A DNA stretch of 5,285 nucleotides from Bergeyella zoohelcum (lineage in GTDB: Bacteria > Bacteroidota > Bacteroidia > Flavobacteriales > Weeksellaceae): the NCBI GenBank assembly GCA_030523905.1, contig JAUNHO010000090.1, positions 1-5,285 on the forward strand, in the 5' to 3' direction. The notes beneath the pieces are model-generated. The model was not told where the DNA came from, did not search any database, and saw only the letters and a list, made by a program, of their open reading frames with translations. This document shows positions 1 through 5,285 of the stretch, one piece after another (positions within the stretch are counted from its first letter, which is position 1; each line of letters begins with the position of its first letter). A program made the position numbers and the translations under genes.

Positions 1-1
1 T

Positions 2-1066
2 TCCGAAGCCAATGAAAACAGCATAAAATCGTCCCTAAAAGATATGGAAGATATTGATGGACTGATACTTATCCCTAAAATCAAAGATTCTAACTTTGAT
101 GATTTAGAGCAAAATACATTGGTTCTCACGAATAAAGAAATTGGTTTTGATACAAAAAATGAAATCAGCAATGATTTAGAAGAAATATTGCGAAATCATA
201 AAATAAAAAATCTTAGTATAGAAACCTCAAAAATCAATGATTTGGATAAAGATTTCCAACTAAAAACCGAGAATCTCAATGGTAAAAACAATGATGAATC
301 TAGCCTATCATATGGCGTAAAATATGGGCTAAGTCTCCTACTGATGTATGTGGTTTTTATGTTCATATTGATGTATGGCGTGCGTGTAATGCGTAGTGTT
401 TTGGAAGAAAAAAACAACCGCGTAGTAGAGATAATCATCTCATCTGTAAAGCCTTTCCAACTGATGATGGGCAAAATATTAGGCGTTACACTTGTGGCTC
501 TTACGCAGTTTAGCATTTGGATTGTGATGAGCATCATAGGAGCTTCGGTTCTCAATTCTAATCTTCAGCAGTTACCTATTTCTACCACTGAAAACCAAAT
601 CAATATACAGCAAACCGCAGGAGAAATAGCCCATACTTTATTGGAAATGAATTTCATTTTAGTAATTATCGTTTTCATAATATTTTTCCTGTTTGGTTAC
701 ATTTTTTATAGTGCCATTTATGCTGCTATTGGTTCATCTGTTGATAGCGAAACCGACTCCCAGCAATTTACACTTTTCACCATTCTCCCCCTTACTTTGG
801 CAATGTATGGAAGCATTAGCGTGGGAAATAACCCCGATGGACCTTTGGTATTTTGGCTGTCTATGATACCTTTCACATCACCAGTTACGATGGTTGCAAG
901 AATCCCATTTGGGGTTCCTATATGGCAGATTTTGTTGTCTATTTCGTTGCTCATCGGCTCTTGTATATTAATGGTGATTGTGGCTGGAAAAATCTACCGC
1001 GTAGGAATTTTAATGCACGGCAACAAAGCCACATTAAAGGAAATATGGAAATGGATAAGAAACTAG
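2..1066 (+). CDS. ABC-2 type transporter permease (NatB-like exporter), 5' end outside window
   Basis: Membrane subunit of an ABC exporter in the ABC-2 / NatB-like group (PF12698 type). The frame is open to the left edge, adding 14 codons before the first ATG at 44, so that ATG is almost certainly internal. The visible 354 residues lack the expected N-terminal helix and part of the extracytoplasmic domain (family members are often about 430 residues). Counting from the ATG at 44, residues 1-90 are the hydrophilic extracytoplasmic part. A first helix lies at about 95-115, followed by the cytoplasmic coupling segment EEKNNRVVEIIISSVKPFQL (121-140) and GKILGV, the family hallmark. Further hydrophobic segments lie near 145-170, 203-230, 242-260, 265-285 and 293-317, and the tail is basic. 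The ATPase partner is not in the window and is presumably upstream. The substrate cannot be read from the sequence; sodium, drug or other export are all possible. ung follows after 25 bases, so co-transcription is likely. Confident on family, not on substrate. Confidence 0.9.
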   Translation, partial: SEANENSIKSSLKDMEDIDGLILIPKIKDSNFDDLEQNTLVLTNKEIGFDTKNEISNDLEEILRNHKIKNLSIETSKINDLDKDFQLKTENLNGKNNDESSLSYGVKYGLSLLLMYVVFMFILMYGVRVMRSVLEEKNNRVVEIIISSVKPFQLMMGKILGVTLVALTQFSIWIVMSIIGASVLNSNLQQLPISTTENQINIQQTAGEIAHTLLEMNFILVIIVFIIFFLFGYIFYSAIYAAIGSSVDSETDSQQFTLFTILPLTLAMYGSISVGNNPDGPLVFWLSMIPFTSPVTMVARIPFGVPIWQILLSISLLIGSCILMVIVAGKIYRVGILMHGNKATLKEIWKWIRN

Positions 1067-1091
1067 TAATCAGGTATTAATCTCTAAAAAT

Positions 1092-1733
1092 ATGACTTGG
1101 ACAGAAGTACTTTCGCCTATAAAAAACACGGATTATTTCAGGGAACTTTGGGAAAAAGTAAAGCAAGAATACGCTAATAACCAATGTTTTCCGCCGAAGG
1201 AACAAATCTTCCGTGCGATAGAGCTGACCCCTTTTGAGGAAGTGAAGGTCGTAATTCTTGGGCAAGACCCTTATCATAATGAACACCAGGCAAATGGATT
1301 ATGCTTCTCGGTGTCGGATAAAGTCCCAGCACCGCCATCTTTACGGAATATTTACAAAGAACTGGAAAGTGATTTGGGCATCAAAAAAACAACCAATGAA
1401 CTGGATTCTTGGGCAAAACAAGGCGTTTTACTTCTCAACGCAACGCTTACGGTGAAGGCTCACGAGGCTAATTCACATAAGGATTTGGGCTGGGAGCGTT
1501 TTACAGATTTCATCATCAAAGTTATTTCTGAACAAAAAGAAAATGTGGTTTTTGTACTTTGGGGAAGTTTTGCACAGAAAAAAGCCATATTTATAGATGA
1601 AAACAAGCACTTCATTTTGAAATCGGCTCACCCATCGCCCCTTTCAGCTCATAGAGGTTTTTTGGGAAGCCAACCATTTTCAAAAATCAATAATTATCTT
1701 AAAAACAAAGGAATTTCAGAAATTAATTGGTAA
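1092..1733 (+). CDS. ung: uracil-DNA glycosylase, family 1
   Basis: Removes uracil from DNA, arising from cytosine deamination or dUTP incorporation, by cleaving the N-glycosidic bond as the first step of base excision repair in the cytoplasm. The protein is 213 residues, close to the E. coli enzyme (229), and appears complete. The water-activating loop GQDPYH is at 57-62, with catalytic Asp59 and Tyr61, which excludes larger bases. Phe72, which stacks on uracil, lies in GLCFSV. LLLNATLTV at 113-121 carries Asn116, which reads uracil. HPSPLSAHRGF at 180-190 carries catalytic His180 and the DNA-intercalating Leu184. These match E. coli D64, Y66, F77, N123, H187 and L191. The ATG at 1092 is the first in frame after the permease stop and gives the usual N-terminus. 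It is preceded by an A-rich CTAAAAAT rather than a Shine-Dalgarno, normal for this phylum. With only 25 bases before it, it probably shares the permease transcript. No key residue is missing. Confidence 0.98.
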   Translation: MTWTEVLSPIKNTDYFRELWEKVKQEYANNQCFPPKEQIFRAIELTPFEEVKVVILGQDPYHNEHQANGLCFSVSDKVPAPPSLRNIYKELESDLGIKKTTNELDSWAKQGVLLLNATLTVKAHEANSHKDLGWERFTDFIIKVISEQKENVVFVLWGSFAQKKAIFIDENKHFILKSAHPSPLSAHRGFLGSQPFSKINNYLKNKGISEINW

Positions 1734-1801
1734 AAAATTAGGGCATAGGGATTAGAAATTCGTCTATTAATTATAACTAAATTCCAATCTCTATACCCTA
1801 A
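1732..1801 (-). terminator. long imperfect hairpin with minus-strand U-tract, downstream of the receptor gene
   Basis: The arms are about 1738-1760 and 1780-1801, with outer parts TTAGGG and CCCTAA and a loop of roughly 20 bases. Read on the minus strand, the outer 20 positions pair with two G-U wobbles and a single A-C mismatch, and the stem is followed by six T (complement of 1732-1737). On the plus strand the same arms have two mismatches and no T run follows. It is therefore best called the intrinsic terminator of the minus-strand receptor transcript. Its U-tract overlaps the ung stop codon at 1731-1733. It may also slow or end ung transcription, but the sequence supports that less well. 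Confidence 0.7.
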
Positions 1802-1819
1802 AAAACGAGCCACAAGCTC
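1800..1819 (-). terminator. short hairpin plus T6, first of two terminators after the receptor
   Basis: On the minus strand, 6 bases past the receptor stop codon, GAGC (complement of 1816-1819) pairs with GCTC (complement of 1807-1810) around TTGTG. An inner U-G pair can extend the stem to five. One G and then six T follow (complement of 1800-1805). The stem is short, so it is probably weak alone and would act in series with the longer hairpin just beyond it. Confidence 0.45.
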
Positions 1820-1825
1820 TAAATT

Positions 1826-4342
1826 TTACTGCATTGGCATTTCATCATCATTACCAAAATCATTGCTAGTATTATTGCGTTTTAATTTTTTGGTTTCTAC
1901 TTTTTCACCTTGCTTGAAACGATAAGTAAGCGATAGGGAAAACTGCCTTGGCTCAAACTGCATATACTGCTCTCGCTCAAAGGTTGTACCATAGCTAGTA
2001 GAACGCATTGCTTTGGTATTAAAAATATCTTGGATATTGAAAGCTATCGTTCCGCTACCATTCCAAATGGTTTTATTCGCCCCAAAATTCACCGCATACG
2101 ATGATTTTCTATTATTAGAATCGGTTTTTTCAGCTCCACGATAGAAACCTTGCAACTGAATACTCATCGTTTTATCTATCTTAAAGGTATTAGAGAGCCT
2201 AAATCTACTTGAAAATCCTTTACCAGCAAATGAATAAGGAGTGGTCATTATGGTTTCGTCAAAAAACTCGCCTGTTCGGTTGTATCGGAAGATGTTGGCA
2301 CTCGCTATTATTTTCCACCAGCTGAAAATATCCGCCGTAGCATTAATGTCTAGACCAATCTTCGTTTCCGAACCCAAATTATACGGACGAGTTACCAATA
2401 TATTAGAGGTAGGCGACTCTTGTACCACTACCATTTCCGTTTCGTCTTCGTGATGCTTGTAATAAAGCGTAGGATTAATGGTAAATTTCTTTTTCTGTAT
2501 CGCATAACCCAATTCTATTGCATTTTCATATTCTGGGTTTAGGTCTGGATTACCGAGAAACTGGTTCCTATCATCATTCAAATTAAAGGAATTAAATGGC
2601 ACCAAAGACCACGAACGCGGACGATCGATTCTCCTTGAATAATTGAGAAACAACTGGTTATCTGTCCCCTCGCCAAGGTCATAGCTCAAAAATACACTTG
2701 GGAAAAAGCCATTGTAATTCTTATTGATGTTAGAATTTGTCCCTGCCTCGTTATAAAAATCTACCTTAATGTCCGAAAGCTCTGATCGTAATCCTAACTG
2801 ATAGCCTAAACGATTGACTTTGCTCCTAAACTGAACATAAAACGCATTGAACATCTCGGTATAAATCGTGTTGCTAGTAAAATTAAGCCTTTGGGTAAAA
2901 TTAACATCATCGGTAGATTGCTTCACGCCGTAGTCATAATCATTTTCATTTCTATCAAAACGATAACCAGCCTCCAATCTAGAATTTTCCCCCAATGGCA
3001 ATTCGTAATCTATCTTACCAATCATCGTTTTATTAATGGTAACCTGATCCACGATATTCCTTGAAACAAAATCCGAATCTTCGGTTTCTAAAATATTGCT
3101 ATATCCGTAGTTTTTATTCCTTTGAATACTAAATGAAGTGGAGAGATTATGCCCCTTGGTATTGAATTTATAATCCAACCCTATATCTCCTTGCATCGCT
3201 ATACCATCGCCACTTCCTAAACTCAAACGATTGGAAATATAATCTAAAACTCTATTGGCATCATAGTTATTATAGGTTACTAAATCTTTGCTTTCATTCT
3301 CATTATAGCGAACCATTCCCGATAGATTAAATGCCATTTTTTCGGTAATATCCACCGCGAAACCTGCGTTGGCATTATAGTATTTTCCTTGGTTTTCATT
3401 ATCACTATCTTGGTCTAGATAAGACTGGGTCGCCCCACTAGGCGAGAAATACCTTGTATTGTTCCTGCGGGTATTTTTTCGCTCATTGTAGCCACCACCA
3501 CCATTCAGATACCAAATCCAGCTGCCCTGTTTCCAGTTGAGATTTGTATTCAATCTCGTTAAAGGCAAATAGCCCAAAGTCCCTGCTACACTACCATTAA
3601 AGCCCCTGCTTTTAGTTTTTTTCAGGATAATATTAAGAATCCCAGCCGTACCAGAAGCCTCGTACTTGGACGATGGATTGGTAATGACCTCTATACGCTC
3701 TATTTGATCCGCAGGGATAGACTGCAAAGCACTGGCACTATCATCTATTCCTAGCAAAGACGAGGGTTTTCCGTTGATAAGGAAACGCACATTAGAACTC
3801 CCACGAAGCGAAACCGTACCATCTGTATCCACCTCTACGGAAGGCACATTGGTAAGGACATCTTGCAAATTTCCTCCTTTACTGATGAGGTCGGTAGATG
3901 GGTCATAGACTTTCTTATCCAGTTCCACTTTATAGGCTTTTGTAGTCGCCGCAGTGATGGTTACCCCTTCTATACTTTTCGTAGGCTGATGAGTAGTTGT
4001 CTGCTCACGCTCTATACTTATGGTTGCCTGTTCGCCTCCCAATATCTCTTTACTCGTGCTATATTTCTTAAAATCAATGGCTTCCACAATGATTTCGTAA
4101 TCACCATTTACCAATTGTAGGGAATAATTTCCCTGCTCATCGGTAAGCGTAGCATCACTATATAATTTATTTTCTTTTGAATTGAAACTAACCGATGCGT
4201 AAGGAACAGGATTATTCTGTTTATCGGTAATCTTTCCTGTTATGCTTTTTTTCTCTTGTGCAAAAACAAACGCCGCCACGGAAAGCATTGCCAATCCTAT
4301 GGTTTTGGTCGTTATTTTTTGTATTATTTCTGTCCTAATCAT
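1826..4342 (-). CDS. TonB-dependent outer-membrane receptor (CarboxypepD_reg-like, plug, OMP_b-brl_3 barrel)
   Basis: Outer-membrane active-transport receptor of 838 residues, complete. The signal peptide is residues 1-28: basic start, hydrophobic core GLAMLSVAAFVFA, likely cleavage after Ala28 before Gln29. A carboxypeptidase-regulatory-like beta-sandwich spans about 32-112 (ITGKITDKQNNPVPYASV, TDEQGNYSL), an N-terminal extension typical of Bacteroidota receptors. EGVTITA at 125-131 is the likely TonB-box region. The plug runs about 145-245 (LQDVLTNVPSVEVDTDGTVS, FLINGKP, IERIEVITNPSSKYEASGTA). The rest is barrel, with the PF14905-type signature NYSRRIDRPRSWSLVPFNSF at 567-586 and GNPDLNPE at 597-604. 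The last strand ends near YRFK (807-810), followed by a charged tail of about 28 residues. There is no SusD-like gene beside it and no SusC features, so it is not part of a glycan-uptake pair. The ligand cannot be told from sequence; metal, peptide or other cargo are possible. The ATG at 4342 is fixed by the signal peptide. Upstream is AT-rich without a Shine-Dalgarno. Confidence 0.95.
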   Translation of the reverse strand: MIRTEIIQKITTKTIGLAMLSVAAFVFAQEKKSITGKITDKQNNPVPYASVSFNSKENKLYSDATLTDEQGNYSLQLVNGDYEIIVEAIDFKKYSTSKEILGGEQATISIEREQTTTHQPTKSIEGVTITAATTKAYKVELDKKVYDPSTDLISKGGNLQDVLTNVPSVEVDTDGTVSLRGSSNVRFLINGKPSSLLGIDDSASALQSIPADQIERIEVITNPSSKYEASGTAGILNIILKKTKSRGFNGSVAGTLGYLPLTRLNTNLNWKQGSWIWYLNGGGGYNERKNTRRNNTRYFSPSGATQSYLDQDSDNENQGKYYNANAGFAVDITEKMAFNLSGMVRYNENESKDLVTYNNYDANRVLDYISNRLSLGSGDGIAMQGDIGLDYKFNTKGHNLSTSFSIQRNKNYGYSNILETEDSDFVSRNIVDQVTINKTMIGKIDYELPLGENSRLEAGYRFDRNENDYDYGVKQSTDDVNFTQRLNFTSNTIYTEMFNAFYVQFRSKVNRLGYQLGLRSELSDIKVDFYNEAGTNSNINKNYNGFFPSVFLSYDLGEGTDNQLFLNYSRRIDRPRSWSLVPFNSFNLNDDRNQFLGNPDLNPEYENAIELGYAIQKKKFTINPTLYYKHHEDETEMVVVQESPTSNILVTRPYNLGSETKIGLDINATADIFSWWKIIASANIFRYNRTGEFFDETIMTTPYSFAGKGFSSRFRLSNTFKIDKTMSIQLQGFYRGAEKTDSNNRKSSYAVNFGANKTIWNGSGTIAFNIQDIFNTKAMRSTSYGTTFEREQYMQFEPRQFSLSLTYRFKQGEKVETKKLKRNNTSNDFGNDDEMPMQ

Positions 4343-4365
4343 TAGATTTTATTTATTATTGAATT

Positions 4366-4410
4366 AAAAATATATAAAAGCCCTTTACTTGTATTAGACA
4401 AGAAAAAGGC
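4366..4410 (-). terminator. intrinsic terminator of mltG
   Basis: Read on the minus strand starting 40 bases past the mltG stop codon, a 13-position stem begins GCCTTTTTCTTGT, has a 5-base loop CTAAT, and closes with ACAAGTAAAGGGC. It contains one U-U mismatch and one U-G wobble; on the plus strand the wobble becomes a C-A mismatch, so the minus strand is the functional reading. TTTT, ATATA and TTTTT follow directly. This is the shape of a Rho-independent terminator and separates mltG from the receptor gene, whose start codon is only 37 bases past the stem. Confidence 0.78.
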
Positions 4411-4415
4411 GGTAT

Positions 4416-4447
4416 TGTTAAAAATAAAAATGTTAATAAATTGTTAA
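4416..4447. repeat. three copies of TGTTAA (TTAACA on the minus strand)
   Basis: TGTTAA occurs at 4416-4421, 4431-4436 and 4442-4447, in the AT-rich stretch between the mltG stop codon and its terminator hairpin. Starts are 15 and 11 bases apart, which is not a regular helical spacing. It could be a protein-binding region, but in DNA this rich in A and T the repetition may be chance. Confidence 0.3.
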
Positions 4448-4450
4448 AAT

Positions 4451-5284
4451 TTACTTTATATTCTTCTTATTGAGCCAATTTTGATAATCTCTTGCGTTTT
4501 TGGAATGCTCCGCATCACTCGCTGTAAATCTATGATAACCAAATCTATCTGGGTCTGCTGCCATAAAGATATAATCATTTTTTTCGGCATTCAGTACCGC
4601 ATCTACCGAGTTTTTATCCACGATGCAGATTGGGCCAGGTGGAATCCCAGCATTGGCATAGGTATTGTACGGCGATGGATATTTCAAATGTTTATAAAGC
4701 ACCCTTTTTATGGTCTGGGTAAAATTATTTTCCTTGTTGATGGCATAAATCACCGTAGGGTCGCTCTGGAGTTTCATACCCTTACGATAGCGGTTTATAT
4801 AAAGCCCCGCAATGGTTTTTTGCTCATCGGTTTTACCCCCAGATTCCTTATAAACAATAGATGCCAAAGCATAAATTTGCTCTCTACTCAGCCCCAGTTC
4901 TTTCTCTTTTTGAAGTCTGTTTTCTGTCCAAAAATCATTATATTGGTCTTCAAATTTCTTGAAAAATTCCTGTGGCGTAACCGTCCAAAAGAAATTGTAA
5001 GTATCTGCGAAAAAATATTTTTTCAGGTCTTCTGCATTGTTGTAGCCTTTATTTACCGCGATTTTATTAAGTTCCGTGATGAACTGCATAGAGTCTCGCT
5101 CTGTTTTTCTCGTTACACGCCCCACCATCTGATACACATCACCAAAATCTATAATTCTGAATGTATCCTCCGACTGATTTCCTGCCTTTATCATATTCAC
5201 AAGGTCTCTATTATTCATTCCTTGCGTTATTTTATAGCGTCCTTCGTGGAAAAATTTATCCATATTTTTAGATTTTGCCACTTC
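4451..5284 (-). CDS. mltG: endolytic murein transglycosylase MltG, N-terminus outside window
   Basis: Inner-membrane-anchored lytic transglycosylase that cuts growing glycan strands in the periplasm and is thought to help end peptidoglycan polymerisation. The frame is open to the right edge. The GTG at 5281 that could be read as a start is internal, because it falls inside the LysM-like part (HEGRYKITQGMNNRDLVNMI). Some 65-70 residues including the membrane helix are missing relative to the usual length of about 345. Numbering from the GTG codon, the catalytic segment is LASIVYKESG at 139-148. Glu146 aligns with E. coli Glu218; the preceding non-catalytic Glu216 position is Tyr144 here. GMKLQSDPTVIYA at 168-180 and YNTYANAGIPPGPI at 205-218 are the conserved active-site region, and YHRFTASDAEHSKNARDYQNWL closes the domain. 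The protein ends in KKNIK. A terminator lies 40 bases downstream, so this is the last gene of its transcript. Related flavobacterial genomes often carry cell-wall or lysine-pathway genes upstream, which cannot be checked here. Confidence 0.96.
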   Translation of the reverse strand, partial: EVAKSKNMDKFFHEGRYKITQGMNNRDLVNMIKAGNQSEDTFRIIDFGDVYQMVGRVTRKTERDSMQFITELNKIAVNKGYNNAEDLKKYFFADTYNFFWTVTPQEFFKKFEDQYNDFWTENRLQKEKELGLSREQIYALASIVYKESGGKTDEQKTIAGLYINRYRKGMKLQSDPTVIYAINKENNFTQTIKRVLYKHLKYPSPYNTYANAGIPPGPICIVDKNSVDAVLNAEKNDYIFMAADPDRFGYHRFTASDAEHSKNARDYQNWLNKKNIK

Positions 5285-5285
5285 T

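Noticed and set aside
44..46. ATG at 44 as the start of the permease
   Set aside because: The frame stays open for 14 more codons to the window edge, and the protein would lack the first membrane helix expected in this family.
196..555. 119-residue minus-strand open frame opposite the permease
   Set aside because: It is antisense to the conserved coupling segment, has unusual composition and no family resemblance, and is a shadow.
853..1080. Small plus-strand open frame overlapping the permease end
   Set aside because: It lies wholly over conserved permease sequence in another frame, has no recognisable domain, and is a shadow.
1738..1801. Telomere-like TTAGGG sequence
   Set aside because: Only one copy per arm occurs, with no tandem array, and the bacterial context makes a telomere meaning untenable.
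3483..3502. CCACCACCA triplet run as a phase-variable repeat
   Set aside because: It is only about three units, encodes Gly residues in the barrel, and a triplet change would not shift the frame.
3863..4120. 85-residue plus-strand open frame opposite the receptor
   Set aside because: It is antisense to the signal-proximal and plug parts of a clear receptor gene; its hydrophobic stretches come from the complementary reading.
1826..4342. SusC-type glycan receptor
   Set aside because: The protein is shorter than typical SusC, has PF14905-type barrel motifs, and no susD-like gene is adjacent.
5279..5281. GTG as the start of mltG
   Set aside because: It lies inside the LysM-like region, the frame continues to the edge, and starting there would remove the membrane anchor.

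Overview
The window looks like ordinary chromosome from a member of the Bacteroidota, most likely class Flavobacteriia and possibly a Weeksellaceae-type genome (Riemerella, Chryseobacterium or relatives). The reasons are the low GC content, A-rich start regions without a clear Shine-Dalgarno, and a TonB-dependent receptor with an N-terminal carboxypeptidase-regulatory-like domain and a PF14905-type barrel, an architecture typical of this phylum. The family-level guess is an inference and should be held loosely.

Layout from left to right: (1) the 3' part of an ABC-2 type export permease on the + strand, cut by the left edge; (2) ung, a complete family-1 uracil-DNA glycosylase on the + strand, 25 bases after the permease and probably read with it; (3) a compact convergent intergenic region holding two hairpins in series, both better built as terminators for the minus strand; (4) a complete 838-residue TonB-dependent outer-membrane receptor on the minus strand; (5) a 108-base spacer containing a well-formed minus-strand terminator and three TTAACA repeats; (6) the 3' part of mltG, the endolytic peptidoglycan transglycosylase, on the minus strand, cut by the right edge.

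The four genes do not form an evident pathway. They are an envelope exporter, a DNA repair enzyme, an outer-membrane uptake receptor and a cell-wall enzyme, placed next to each other. The permease-ung pair is probably one transcription unit. mltG and the receptor point the same way but are separated by a terminator, so they are probably separate units. No gap exceeds about 110 bases. I found no RNA gene, CRISPR array, insertion sequence or phage remnant, and no undescribed system. The points most worth checking are in the two intergenic regions, where base-pairing asymmetry shows which strand the hairpins serve, and where the receptor promoter must fit into a very small space beside a terminator.
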